A stretch of DNA of 64,000 nucleotides, from assembly GCA_040756055.1 (NCBI GenBank), contig JBFLZR010000004.1, positions 248,001 through 312,000 of the forward strand, given 5' to 3'. The position numbers and the translations under genes were made by a program. The notes below the pieces were generated by a model, which was given only the letters and a program-made list of their open reading frames with translations, ran no database searches and was not told the DNA's origin. The DNA is from Candidatus Zixiibacteriota bacterium. Lineage in GTDB: Bacteria; Zixibacteria; MSB-5A5; GN15; FEB-12. This document shows positions 8,908 to 17,754 of the stretch, piece after piece (position 1 is the first letter of the stretch; each line of letters starts with the position of its first letter).

Positions 8908-9753
8908 CTAATCTTGCTGTTCGATGTTGCGCCAGATATAGTTCGGCCGGACGTAAGCGGTTTGAAAACCGTAGCGTATCATGTTTCTAAAGGACGGAGC
9001 TTCGCGGTCGCGTGTCTGCTCGGCCGTTTCGACGATGATAGTGCGGCAGCCATCCCGGCGGGCATCTTCGATGCGACGGCGGAGCAGCGCAGCCTGAGCG
9101 CCCTTGCCGCGGGCGTCGGGCAACGTGCTGGCGAAATCGATCCAGCCAACTGTGCCGGATACGAAAAGAGCCGCCGTGGCTATCGCCCGCTTTTTATGAT
9201 AGGCCAGATAGAATCGCCATCGCGGCCGTCCTATGGCGCTTTCGATCCAGGGGCAGAGTGCCCGTGGCCAGTCGAAGCTGTCGACCAGTATTCTCGAGAA
9301 AACGCGGGCCTGACTTTTCGTAATTTCATCAACTACGACAGATGTTTCTAGGGGAGGCACAGGCGCGACATCACGGCACAACTTGACCCAGTTATTATAG
9401 TGGCTGAATCCGTTTGCCCGTAGCAACCGACTTACTTCATCGGTCACAACCGGTGGGCTCAATTGGACGAAGAAGCGCGGCACACCTGCCCTTTTGTAAG
9501 TCAGCGTAATCCTTTCAAGTGTTTCTCGCGAAATCGGCACGATCAGTCCCAGACCGAGCACTCTGTTGAAAGCGAGAATGTCCAACCGTGACGCGAGGGT
9601 GATGGTTTCCGAGGGATTAGTCGAAACGGCGATGCCGAGCGCTCTGGAGGCTCCGGCGCCGGCCGCGGAATAAAAGTCCGTCCATGCCTCGATTTCAGCC
9701 TGTTCGACCTGAGCGATCAAATCTGTAGTAACGTGAATATGTCCTGTCGTCAT
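8908..9753 (-). CDS. GNAT family N-acetyltransferase
   Basis: A 281-residue protein with a C-terminal GNAT fold. The acetyl-CoA pyrophosphate loop reads LPDARGKGAQAALLRRRIED (about residues 210-230), and a strand GCRTIIVETAEQ follows. The N-terminal ~120 residues look like a second, degenerate GNAT-like half. The substrate is unknown. Its ATG overlaps the stop of the upstream methyltransferase gene (ATGA), so the two are translated as a pair, and it precedes mtaB by 89 bases. Confidence 0.8.
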   Translation of the reverse strand: MTTGHIHVTTDLIAQVEQAEIEAWTDFYSAAGAGASRALGIAVSTNPSETITLASRLDILAFNRVLGLGLIVPISRETLERITLTYKRAGVPRFFVQLSPPVVTDEVSRLLRANGFSHYNNWVKLCRDVAPVPPLETSVVVDEITKSQARVFSRILVDSFDWPRALCPWIESAIGRPRWRFYLAYHKKRAIATAALFVSGTVGWIDFASTLPDARGKGAQAALLRRRIEDARRDGCRTIIVETAEQTRDREAPSFRNMIRYGFQTAYVRPNYIWRNIEQQD

Positions 9754-10826
9754 TGAAGCATCCCGATATAGAAGTTATTTTGAAAGTCATGTGCCAGTTT
9801 TCTGGTTTCGATTTTCTTAAACCCGGCCCGGCTGAGCAATTCCCTCGCCTTTTCTTCGCCCCACATGGCTCCAAGCCCCGCGCCCCCTTGCGCCAGGGAG
9901 ACCGGCACACAGTGCATACACGACACGGCGTACAAAAGCGGTCCGACGGGATGGTCAATATTTTGGTAATGGTGAGCGGAGCCGGCGATATCCTGCATGA
10001 GAAAGGTTCCACCGGGTTTTAGAGCGCCGGCAATATCGGCAAGGACTTTCTCCGGTTGAGCCTGGTCGTGGACAGCGTCAAAGGCCGTAATAAGGTCCCA
10101 TTTTTGACCGTTGGGTTCAAAATCGGTTAGGTCTTTTGTTTCAAAATAGACATTGAACAGCCCGGCCCTTCTTGACTCGTACCAGCCGACTTTTATGGCT
10201 TCTTCACTGATATCAAAGCCGTAGAATCGACTTTTCGGAAAGTGCTTAGCCATCAGATTAAGTGCCCGCCCCGCTCCGCAGCCGATATCCAGAACATCTA
10301 TGCCGCGCGACAGAGCCTCCGGCAGTTGTGGCACCAGAGGAAGAATGGAGTCTAACAGCGCGGATACCACGGTCTGGCCGCTGTCTTCGGCCATTACTTC
10401 ATGAAAGCGATTGTATTCCGAGTACGGTAAACCCTCTCCCGAGCGGAACCTTGCCACGATCTTGTCTTCGACCTGTCCCAGCAGAGGAATATACTGGGCG
10501 AACACTGCCATGTTGTTCGGTGATGAATCGCGGGTCAGGAAGGCGGAGTGTTCACGGGGCAGCGAATATCTCGGGCCATTCGGATCGCATTCCACGATCT
10601 TCCCTACTGTCATGGCTCCGAGCCATTCTCTTACATAGCGTTCACTCAGTCCGGCCCTGCGGGCGATCTCATAACTGGTGGCGGACGTCATGCCATCCAT
10701 GACATCGAACAACCCGGTGCGGTGTCCAATGGAGATCATAAGAGCAAGCCCACCGCCGTTATACAACTCTATCAATCGTCCGGCGAAGGCTTCGGCCCGG
10801 GCGGCATCGATACTTCCATTATTCAT
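9750..10826 (-). CDS. Class I SAM-dependent methyltransferase with winged-helix N-terminus
   Basis: A 358-residue protein in two parts. The N-terminal winged helix (about 1-110: TSYEIARRAGLSERYVREWL) resembles the dimerisation domain of O-methyltransferases and of Rv2258c. The Rossmann methyltransferase part has motif I DVLDIGCGAGRALNL, the acidic residue in FYGFDISEEAI, DLITAFDAVHDQ and LKPGGTFLMQDI. The methyl acceptor is unknown. It has a strong AGGAGG site and is coupled to the GNAT gene by a four-base overlap. The pair may act on one small molecule. Confidence 0.82.
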   Translation of the reverse strand: MNNGSIDAARAEAFAGRLIELYNGGGLALMISIGHRTGLFDVMDGMTSATSYEIARRAGLSERYVREWLGAMTVGKIVECDPNGPRYSLPREHSAFLTRDSSPNNMAVFAQYIPLLGQVEDKIVARFRSGEGLPYSEYNRFHEVMAEDSGQTVVSALLDSILPLVPQLPEALSRGIDVLDIGCGAGRALNLMAKHFPKSRFYGFDISEEAIKVGWYESRRAGLFNVYFETKDLTDFEPNGQKWDLITAFDAVHDQAQPEKVLADIAGALKPGGTFLMQDIAGSAHHYQNIDHPVGPLLYAVSCMHCVPVSLAQGGAGLGAMWGEEKARELLSRAGFKKIETRKLAHDFQNNFYIGMLQ

Positions 10827-10941
10827 GATTTCTCCTCCTGCGTTACGCCCGTATGAATTTCATACGCGCGTTCATTCCCTTTCAAAACGAGTGGATTGCC
10901 CTTTGGATAAGGCGCCCGGAGACCCCGGCCAGATCGAGCAG

Positions 10942-10960
10942 TCCTGCCCAAGAGGCAGGA
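10942..10960. repeat. Small GC-rich palindrome
   Basis: TCCTGCC-CAAGA-GGCAGGA is a perfect seven-pair hairpin in the 296-base spacer between the methyltransferase start and the endonuclease IV stop. It has no T-tract on either strand. Its shape (GTCC-GCC-loop-GGC-GGAC type) resembles the hairpin module in the tRNA-Asn-derived repeats at 41.5-44.7 kb. I see no gene in the rest of this spacer. Confidence 0.4.
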
Positions 10961-11122
10961 ACATGGATTATTAAAATCTATTATAGCATACGGGGCCGAT
11001 GGAGATTTGGTTGATTTTTTTTGCCTGCGTTGGCCGGGCCACGGGATCGGGCGGGGAATACGCTTAAGGTTGCGGTTCGGACGATATTGGCGGCTCTTCG
11101 GGGTCGAAGCGGCGGCTGAAGA

Positions 11123-11971
11123 TTACTTTTTGACCAGCCCTCTAAGGATTTTCAGATTCTCGATATCTTCCGCCAGGTCGTCGCCTTTGGGGGTCTCGAT
11201 AATCATCGGTATTTTGCCAAGTCTTTTATCGTTGACGAAATTGGCGAAACCTTTCAGGCCGATAAAACCCTTGCCGATGTGTTCGTGACGGTCGCGTTTG
11301 GAGCCGAGTTCTTTGAGGCTGTCGTTCATGTGGATTATTCTCAGTTTGTCCAGGCCGAGGATATCATCGAATTTCTTCATCGTGGCCTTGTAATCTTTTG
11401 GTTCGACGATTGCATAGCCGGCCGCGAAGATATGACAGGTGTCCAGGCAGACGCCGACTTTATCATCGTTTTCGATTCTGGCGATCATGAAGGCGAGTTG
11501 CTCGAAACTGTAACCGAGGTTGGTCCCCTGCCCGGCGGTTGCCTCCAGAAGCAAAGTGACGCCATTGTCGCCGAGTTCATCGAACAAACGATTGATCCGG
11601 TCGGCCACCATATTCATCCCTGCTTCTTCGCCGGAACCCACGTGTGAGCCGGGATGCATCACGAGGTTGGGAATTTTGAGAATATCGCAGCGCTCCATTT
11701 CTTCTTTAAGCGACTCGTAGGATTTTTCGTTCAACGCCGGCTCGGGGGAAGCGATATTTATGAGATAGCTGGTGTGGGACACCGAGACTGTGACGCCGGT
11801 TGATTCAATCGTATCGAAAAACTGAGCTATTTCTTTTTTGTCGAGTTTCTTGGCCCGCCACTGGTTGTTGGACTTGTTGAACATTTGAATGGTGTCGCAA
11901 GTAGCTATTTGGCCTCGCTCGACAGCGTTGAAGATTCCGCCGGAAATCGATTCGTGGGCTCCGAAAATCAT
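11123..11971 (-). CDS. nfo: Endonuclease IV
   Basis: A zinc-dependent AP endonuclease that cuts 5' of abasic sites in base excision repair. The 282 residues are full length, and the metal-ligand blocks are all present: MIFGAHESISGG, NLVMHPGSHVG, LLLEATAGQG, VCLDTCHIFAAGYA, HMNDSLKELGSKRDRHEHIG and MIIETP. The ATG has GAGGT four to five bases upstream. It stands alone on the minus strand, divergent from the DUF433-like pair. Confidence 0.96.
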   Translation of the reverse strand: MIFGAHESISGGIFNAVERGQIATCDTIQMFNKSNNQWRAKKLDKKEIAQFFDTIESTGVTVSVSHTSYLINIASPEPALNEKSYESLKEEMERCDILKIPNLVMHPGSHVGSGEEAGMNMVADRINRLFDELGDNGVTLLLEATAGQGTNLGYSFEQLAFMIARIENDDKVGVCLDTCHIFAAGYAIVEPKDYKATMKKFDDILGLDKLRIIHMNDSLKELGSKRDRHEHIGKGFIGLKGFANFVNDKRLGKIPMIIETPKGDDLAEDIENLKILRGLVKK

Positions 11972-12108
11972 AATACCTCAAATCCTGATAACTTAGCTCC
12001 AAATTCTCATTGCCCAAAATAGTCTATTTTGCTCTTTCGGGCAAGAGTAACCTTAAAGACCAAAATAATACTGACCGCCGCTGTCACAGGCCGGTATTAG
12101 TTTGAGTT

Positions 12109-12492
12109 ATGGCGGGCGAGGCAGACAGGCTAAATATTCGGGATACCGGCGTAAGCATTCTTGAGATTCTCGATCTTATGGCGCTGGGGCTTCGCTATGA
12201 AACCATATTGGGCAGGTATCCCGGACTGGTCGCCGAGGATATCGCTTACGCGGCCGCCACTGCCCGCTATCTGATAATACGGTACTGGGCCGCCTGCGGT
12301 GAGCCATTGACGGAGTCGATACCGGCAGGTGGCCGGCCGGGACGCGAGGGATGGTCCATTGATGAAGAGGCTGAACTGGTCAACCTTTATCGAAGCGGCG
12401 CGACTGTCGCCGAAATCGGTCGCATTTTGCGACGGTCGTCAGCCGAGGCAGAGAAACGACTCAAGGAATTGTTGGATAACAAACAAAGTTAA
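12109..12492 (+). CDS. DUF433-like/HTH protein, first of a tandem pair
   Basis: 127 residues. The N-terminal half (DTGVSILEILDLMALGLRYE, then ILGRYPGLVAEDIAYAAATA) follows the DUF433 pattern of a short winged helix seen in VapB-type antitoxins (COG2442). The C-terminal part (WSIDEEAELVNLYRSGATVA, EIGRILRRS) looks like a SANT/Myb-type or sigma-like helix-turn-helix. A DNA-binding regulator is the likely role. No PIN or other toxin gene adjoins it. There is no clear ribosome site before the ATG. The paralogue follows 14 bases later. Confidence 0.72.
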   Translation: MAGEADRLNIRDTGVSILEILDLMALGLRYETILGRYPGLVAEDIAYAAATARYLIIRYWAACGEPLTESIPAGGRPGREGWSIDEEAELVNLYRSGATVAEIGRILRRSSAEAEKRLKELLDNKQS

Positions 12493-12506
12493 CGGGAGGA
12501 AGAATT

Positions 12507-12974
12507 ATGTCGCAGGTCATGATCAGAGAAACCGGGGTGGCGATAACGGAGGTGCTGGAGCTTATCGCCGCCGGACATTCTTACAAACAGGTGCTCGAGA
12601 AGTATCCGCAGTTGTCTCTGGGAGACATTATGCTGTCGGCCCGGGTAGCCAAGGATCTGGTAGAAAAGATCATAATCGTTGACAAAGAGATCAAAGTGGA
12701 AGGCGCCATGAAGTTCACGGTCAAGGGCGGGCAATTCCGTTCTGTCGATGAAATGAAAAAGGACCATGCCAGAGCATTCGAGAAATGGACCGAACACGAA
12801 CTGGAAGAGGTTGTCCGCCTTCACAAGGGGGGTCGGAACATTTCGGAAATCTCCAGGCAGCTTCAGCGGAGCTACGGGTCAATCAAAGCCCGTCTGGAAC
12901 GTCTTGGTCTGATTGACCAGTCCGGCAGGGCGATTGTGCAGACACCGAACAAAGCGCCAGACGCGGGCCGATAA
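12507..12974 (+). CDS. DUF433-like/HTH protein, second of a tandem pair
   Basis: 155 residues with the same order as its neighbour: a DUF433-like half (ETGVAITEVLELIAAGHSYK, VLEKYPQLSLGDIMLSARVA), a linker, then an HTH half (WTEHELEEVVRLHKGGRNIS, EISRQLQRSYGSIKARLERL). The linker (IKVEGAMKFTVKGGQFRSVD) is longer than in the first copy. It has a strong GGAGG site nine bases before the ATG. The pair arose by duplication and then diverged. The target and any partner are unknown. It converges with the RidA-family gene. Confidence 0.75.
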   Translation: MSQVMIRETGVAITEVLELIAAGHSYKQVLEKYPQLSLGDIMLSARVAKDLVEKIIIVDKEIKVEGAMKFTVKGGQFRSVDEMKKDHARAFEKWTEHELEEVVRLHKGGRNISEISRQLQRSYGSIKARLERLGLIDQSGRAIVQTPNKAPDAGR

Positions 12975-12983
12975 CACTGTCGA

Positions 12984-13373
12984 TCAGGAGCCAATCACGC
13001 AATCGGCTTCGATTTCGACCAGCCAGTCATCGCGCACCAGTCCCTTGACGACGACCATGGTCGCGGCCGGCCGAATATCTTTAAAATATTCGCGGTGTGC
13101 CCGGCTAATCTGCGGTTGCGCTGACACATCGGTGATATATATGCGGGTCCGGATTATATCAGTGAGCCTGGCGCCGGCTTTTTCGACGGCATCTTCGATT
13201 ATCTCCAGGCATCGCATTGTCTGACCATAGGCATCCCCTTTCGCGGCGGTGGATCCATCGGGCGCTATCGGAGCCGTGCCCGACACGGCCAGAGCATTTC
13301 CGATTCTAACAGCTCTTGAGAAGCCAATCGTGCTTTCATAAGGTGAGCCGGAAGAAATGTTTTTTCGATCCAT
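12984..13373 (-). CDS. RidA/YjgF-family protein lacking the catalytic Arg
   Basis: A 129-residue trimeric-fold protein of the RidA (YjgF/YER057c) family, with FSRAVRIGNALAVSGTAPIA, CLEIIEDAVEKAGA and VEIEADCVI. RidA enamine/imine deaminases carry an Arg in a P-A-R motif. Here the site reads RPAATMVVV, so the Arg is replaced by Ala, which points to one of the non-deaminase Rid subfamilies. I chose the ATG at 13373, which has GGAGGT six bases upstream; a longer frame to 13400 has no such site. Confidence 0.85.
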   Translation of the reverse strand: MDRKNISSGSPYESTIGFSRAVRIGNALAVSGTAPIAPDGSTAAKGDAYGQTMRCLEIIEDAVEKAGARLTDIIRTRIYITDVSAQPQISRAHREYFKDIRPAATMVVVKGLVRDDWLVEIEADCVIGS

Positions 13374-13415
13374 GTAATTACCTCCAAAAAGTTTCGGCAA
13401 CTACTTGATAATACG

Positions 13416-13453
13416 CCAAAATAAACCCCCCGGTTCCAGCAGAGAACCGGGGG
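13416..13453 (-). terminator. Rho-independent terminator after the FG-GAP lipoprotein gene
   Basis: On the minus strand CCCCCGGTTC, a seven-base loop and GAACCGGGGG form a perfect ten-pair stem followed by a T-rich stretch (GTTTATTTTGG). It lies between the FG-GAP gene stop and the RidA-family gene start, so it ends the upstream transcript. Confidence 0.9.
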
Positions 13454-13506
13454 CCTAAACACTTCTTTAAGCAAAGGTATGGAAGTGTACTTTATTTGAG
13501 TATCGG

Positions 13507-15456
13507 CTATTCTATCGTTCTATTGAACAGAATCGATATGGTAGCATCGAGTTCATTCAGCACAGCGATGTCGTTGTCGCCGTCACCGTCAAAGTCACCC
13601 GCTCCAATAGCGCCCGGACCGTCGCCGACCGGGAACGTAACCGTATTAAACGAATAATACGGGAAGGGATCTTCATTCAACAGCACTGCCACGACATCTT
13701 CATCCATACTGGCGACAGCCAGATCAATGGCGCCGTTGCCGGTCAAATCTACGGCAGCTACGGCTGATGGTCCACGGCTGGTGTTGTACGCCCAGTTGAC
13801 TCCAAAGGCACCGCTTCCGTTATTTTTGAGTATGGAAACAGCGTTGCCTCCATAGCAGGCGGAAACGATGTCGAGATCGGCATCACCATCCACATCAGCG
13901 ATGCTGATCCACATGGGCGCCGTGGAGATCACATAAGTAACCGCTTCGGCGAAGGTTCCATTTTGCAGATTCCTGAAGACAAGAATCCTGCTCTGTGTCC
14001 GGCTGTTCGTCACGATATCATCGTAACCATCGCCATTGAGATCGGCGCTACAGATATAGAGCGGCTTGGCCATACCGCCATATCTTACCGGGTTGGCAAA
14101 AAAGCCAGAACCGTCATTCAAAAGCAACGAGAAGCTGGCGTCGCCTTCGTTGGCAACCGCTAAATCCATATCCCCATCATTGTCAACATCGATGGGGCAG
14201 CTGGCATAGGAACTGTCGTTAGCGTAGAAGAAACTGATAGTGGTATCGATGACCTCGATATCGTAGTCCGGGCAACCCCACGGGTTGTGATCGGGCTGAA
14301 GCGTAGTCGTGTCCCACCTGATACAGCGAAAGTACTGACAATATTCCCAGAAGGGCTGCTCCAGAGCCGTACACCAGTAGAAGCCGGTATCAATTTCCAT
14401 CAGGTTATCAAGTTCGAAGACATTGCCGTCCTGCTGAAGCAAACGATTCACCTTGGAATAGTTGAGTGTGCCGACTTTATAATCCGGTATATACTTCGTT
14501 GTCACCAAATCAACTCTGTCGTCGTTGTTGAAATCAGCCGCACAGACGGATGACGGCCCGCGGCGTGTGTAAAGGATCACCGGGTCCTGGAAGGTGCCGT
14601 CGCCGTTACCATAGAGGATGGATAGATTGTTGGTGTCACGCATATGTGTTACGACCAGATCGAGATAGTCGTCGTCGTTCAAGTCCGCCACGATCATATA
14701 ATTGGCGTTGCTTTCAACATCAAACGTCACCGCGGCATCGAACATATCGGGGGTTGTAACGCTGACACAGTTGGAAATTTCAGACCAGTTGCCGGAGGCG
14801 TCGCAGGTCTTAAGGGCAAAGTAATAAGTGGAACTCCGGTGCAGGTCGACAATATCAAAAGACTCTACGGTCCCTGCCGCGGAAGGCTCGGGTTCACCGG
14901 TCATTTGGGCTGCTGACACCCAGTTGTCGGCGGTAATCGAAGCCCAGTAGTATCTTATATCATAGAGAGTCGCAGTGCCGGTATTGCCATCTTCACCGGG
15001 AGCGGTCCAGGCCAAGGTAAGGTCGCCGGTCGGAGTGGGCTCGGTGGCTGCCAGGTCTTCCACCGCCGCAGGAGGGTAATTTTCGCAGGTTACAGTTACG
15101 GTCTGAGAAGTAGCGCTGTTGTTGGCTTCGTCGAAAGCCCTGGCATAAATCGTGTGCTCACCATTATCGTCCACCGTGGTTGTCCACAGGCACGCCCATG
15201 GAGAATACTCATCGGTGTAATACAGCTCTCCGTCAACATAGAACTCGACCTTGTTAACGCCATCGTTGTCGGTAGCCTCCGCTCGAACATCTACCGTGTT
15301 TGGCACGAAGCTGGCATCAACCGGATTCGTAATCGCAATCGTTGGATTTTCGTTGTCAACCGGGTCGCCCGGATTGTCACACGAAGAGATTGCCAACATT
15401 GAAAGTCCGACCACAAGAGCCATCAAAAATGCCAGCCTGATATCTTTGCGACGCAT
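13507..15456 (-). CDS. Secreted FG-GAP/VCBS repeat lipoprotein
   Basis: A 649-residue exported protein with a lipobox (LAISSC) at about residue 26. An Ig-like domain follows (NPTIAITNPVDASFVPNTVD...FYVDGELYY), then a fibronectin type III domain (PPAAVEDLAATEP...YYFALKTCDASGNWSE). Several FG-GAP repeats with calcium-binding DxDxDG loops (DLNDDDYLDLVV, DLNGDGYDDIVT, DFDGDGDNDIAV) predict an integrin-like beta-propeller. The ATG at 15456 has GAGGA about nine bases upstream; a longer frame is not supported. It is probably surface-exposed. The ligand is unknown. Compare the second such protein at 49370. Confidence 0.85.
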   Translation of the reverse strand: MRRKDIRLAFLMALVVGLSMLAISSCDNPGDPVDNENPTIAITNPVDASFVPNTVDVRAEATDNDGVNKVEFYVDGELYYTDEYSPWACLWTTTVDDNGEHTIYARAFDEANNSATSQTVTVTCENYPPAAVEDLAATEPTPTGDLTLAWTAPGEDGNTGTATLYDIRYYWASITADNWVSAAQMTGEPEPSAAGTVESFDIVDLHRSSTYYFALKTCDASGNWSEISNCVSVTTPDMFDAAVTFDVESNANYMIVADLNDDDYLDLVVTHMRDTNNLSILYGNGDGTFQDPVILYTRRGPSSVCAADFNNDDRVDLVTTKYIPDYKVGTLNYSKVNRLLQQDGNVFELDNLMEIDTGFYWCTALEQPFWEYCQYFRCIRWDTTTLQPDHNPWGCPDYDIEVIDTTISFFYANDSSYASCPIDVDNDGDMDLAVANEGDASFSLLLNDGSGFFANPVRYGGMAKPLYICSADLNGDGYDDIVTNSRTQSRILVFRNLQNGTFAEAVTYVISTAPMWISIADVDGDADLDIVSACYGGNAVSILKNNGSGAFGVNWAYNTSRGPSAVAAVDLTGNGAIDLAVASMDEDVVAVLLNEDPFPYYSFNTVTFPVGDGPGAIGAGDFDGDGDNDIAVLNELDATISILFNRTIE

Positions 15457-15846
15457 ATGCTTGGTTCCTCTATAATTGAATGTCGTCAAACAGAATTTAC
15501 TGCGTAAAATTTCCCTCAACTCCAGTTTAAGAGCCTAAACAATCGACGTTTAAGCCTCAAAATCAGTTCAAAGAAACTTGCCAGTTTTGTACGTTCTGGA
15601 TTTCTTGAGCCAAAACAAAAATCAATAATAACAGCCCTTCCCCGGCTTGGCAAGCACTTTTTGCCCGAACTCCCCGTCTAACGGCAAAACAACACAGATT
15701 TTGTGCTATTTTGGCTCAAAATTGTGAAAATAACCCGAGAATTCGCGAGCAAAGCGCAATGCGATCGGGCATTTGCCAATGCGAGCAAAACCCGCCGATG
15801 CCAGTGATCGGCAGGTTTTGGCAGTCATTTGATATTGCTGTATCAG
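15457..15846. other. Intergenic stretch with no gene seen
   Basis: 390 bases between the FG-GAP lipoprotein start and the DUF2892 gene stop. The first half is AT-rich, as a promoter region would be, but I cannot place -35/-10 boxes with confidence. A hairpin near 15787-15819 is listed separately. No coding frame shows plausible protein or a ribosome site. Confidence 0.5.
15787..15819 (-). terminator. Likely terminator after the DUF2892 gene
   Basis: AAAACCCGCCGAT and ATCGGCAGGTTTT form 12 of 13 pairs around a seven-base loop, and both flanks are short A/T runs. It lies 28 bases beyond the DUF2892 stop. The T-run is short (TTTT), so termination may be partial or bidirectional. Confidence 0.5.
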
Positions 15847-16050
15847 CTATTGAGAAGCGGTCTTTTCCTTCGCGGAACAGGTGGATACGCCTATAAGAGT
15901 ATAGGCGGGGCACCATCCTGAAAAAGCGGTGAGCAGAGGCACGAGCCCCACAAGACCCCACCAGGTGCCGAAATAATAGCCTAAGGCAAGGACAACGATT
16001 CCGATAATGATTCTGATTGTCCTGTCAGTTTTTCCCATGTTAGTGCGCAA
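15847..16050 (-). CDS. DUF2892 (YgaP-type) small membrane protein
   Basis: 67 residues that resemble the DUF2892/YgaP transmembrane domain: the opening TDRTIRIIIGIVVLALGYYF, a GTWWGLVGLVPLLTAFSGWC helix hairpin, then CPAYTLIGVSTCS. Such proteins often accompany rhodanese or persulfide metabolism, but no such gene adjoins. AGGAGG lies seven bases before a TTG at 16050, which I take as the start; an in-frame ATG at 16038 would sit about 19 bases from it. Confidence 0.8.
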   Translation of the reverse strand: MRTNMGKTDRTIRIIIGIVVLALGYYFGTWWGLVGLVPLLTAFSGWCPAYTLIGVSTCSAKEKTASQ

Positions 16051-16206
16051 AACTTGGCCTCCTTTTGTTCAGACATTCAAAGCCCGTCTGATGCGACCGC
16101 AGGGCCGGGTTCAACTGTACGATTACCTTATATAACAGAAGCCACAACCCCCAGGTTCCGATAGCCGGTCTGTTGGTTGCGGTTCTATGGCGGACATGGA
16201 CTCCAG

Positions 16207-17646
16207 TCAGCCGCGCGAGGCGGACTTGAAATTCATCGACAGAATCTTGATTTCGGTCATATCTTCGATTGAATACCGCACACCCTCACGACCAAGCCCC
16301 GAAGCTTTGGTGCCGCCGTAGGGTTGATGGTCAGCGCGATAGGTGGGAACATCATTTATGACCACGCCGCCGCACTGAACGTTTTTGAAGGCGTAATAGA
16401 CATCATCGAGACGGTTCGTAAAAATCCCGGCCTGGAGTCCATAGACCGAATCATTGATTTCGTCGACGACCTGCTTGAAGGTCTTATATTTCGAGACAAC
16501 CGCGAGCGGCGCGAACGCTTCTTTGGCGCACGCCTCCATGCTGCTTTTCACATTCACAAGCACAGTTGGTTGAAGAGTCATTCCGCTGGCTTTTCCACCC
16601 ACGAGGACTTTGGCGCCTTGTCGGACGGCATCATCAATGAGTTTTGCGGTTTTGGTCACCGCGTTTTCATCGACCATGGTGCCGATGTCCGTTGAAGGGT
16701 CAAGGGGATCACCGACTTTGAGGCTTCCAACTTTCTTCGCAAACATCTTGAGAAACGGGTCGTAGATTTTTTCCTGTACGAATATGCGCTGGACCGAGAT
16801 GCACGACTGCCCAGCGACCGCAAAAGCTCCGGTAACAAGGCGTGTGGTGGCCCAGTCGAGGTCAGCATCATCGGCCACCGCCACACCGGCATTGCCACCG
16901 AGTTCGAGGACAACCTGTTTGTTACCGCAGTTGCGCTTTATCCACCATCCGACCTCTGACGAGCCCGTGAACGTAATAAGCCTGACACGCGGATCCTCAA
17001 GCAACACCGAAGTGTCTTTTGATGAAGCCGGTAGAATCGATACCGCTCCTTTGGGGTGGTCCGTTTTATCAATAATCTCCGCCAGCATAAGCGCCAGAAT
17101 GGGTGTCTTCGAAGCGGGCTTAAGAACAATACTGTTTCCTGAGGCAATAGCGGGAGCCACCTTGTGTGCGACAAGGTTAAGCGGGAAGTTGAATGGGGAA
17201 ATGCCGCCCACGACACCGATGGGGAATCTTCGGATAAGGCCGACTCTCTGCTCGGCTCCCGGGGTCCAGTCGAGGTCCATGATTTCGCCGCCGATGCGCT
17301 TGGCTTCTTCGGCAGCTACTTTGAAAACGCCAATAGCCCGGTTGACCTCGAGCATGGAGTCTTTGAAAGCCTTGCCCAGCTCAAGCGACATCATACGGGC
17401 CAGTTTCGCGGCGTTTTTTTCGATTTCAAACGCGATCTTGCGGCAGGTTTCCTCCCGCTTGTAACACGGCAGTTCGCGGGTGATCTTGAAACTGGACTGG
17501 GCCAGGTCGATTGCTCTGGTGAAATCGGCTTTTGAAGCCATGGCGACTTTGCCGACCATGGATCCATCGTAGGGGTTGATGACTGTCAGTTTCTCTCTGC
17601 GGTCAACCCACTCTCCGCCGAGATACATTTTATAATTTTTGGCCAT
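16207..17646 (-). CDS. NAD(P)-dependent aldehyde dehydrogenase
   Basis: A 479-residue ALDH superfamily enzyme oxidising an aldehyde to its acid in the cytosol. It has NPYDGSMVGKVAMAS near the N-terminus, FNFPLNLVAHKVAPAIASGN and LKPASKTP (cofactor Lys), FTGSSEVGWWIKR, the general-base Glu in VLELGGNAGVAV, and the nucleophile Cys in GQSCISVQRI. NDVPTYRADHQPYGGTKASG lies near the end. The length and motifs fit the lactaldehyde/short-chain group, but the substrate is not fixed. The ATG at 17646 has GGAG seven to eight bases upstream. Confidence 0.92.
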   Translation of the reverse strand: MAKNYKMYLGGEWVDRREKLTVINPYDGSMVGKVAMASKADFTRAIDLAQSSFKITRELPCYKREETCRKIAFEIEKNAAKLARMMSLELGKAFKDSMLEVNRAIGVFKVAAEEAKRIGGEIMDLDWTPGAEQRVGLIRRFPIGVVGGISPFNFPLNLVAHKVAPAIASGNSIVLKPASKTPILALMLAEIIDKTDHPKGAVSILPASSKDTSVLLEDPRVRLITFTGSSEVGWWIKRNCGNKQVVLELGGNAGVAVADDADLDWATTRLVTGAFAVAGQSCISVQRIFVQEKIYDPFLKMFAKKVGSLKVGDPLDPSTDIGTMVDENAVTKTAKLIDDAVRQGAKVLVGGKASGMTLQPTVLVNVKSSMEACAKEAFAPLAVVSKYKTFKQVVDEINDSVYGLQAGIFTNRLDDVYYAFKNVQCGGVVINDVPTYRADHQPYGGTKASGLGREGVRYSIEDMTEIKILSMNFKSASRG

Positions 17647-17754
17647 GATATGCTCCATCGGTTCAGGGTTACCGGGTTTCCTCCCGGAGATATTATAAGC
17701 CAATGCCCGGCAGGTTTCAAGTCTGTTGGTGTGGATGCCTTTGCGGAGTTATCG

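Noticed and set aside
13507-15456. Repeated GAT-rich segments as a CRISPR or direct-repeat array
   Set aside because: They are FG-GAP protein repeats in frame, of variable spacing, with no unique spacers. No CRISPR array was seen anywhere in the window.
15640-15665. TTGGCA...TTTTTGC on the plus strand, sigma-54-like
   Set aside because: The spacing between GG and GC is 12 instead of 10, and no plus-strand gene follows.
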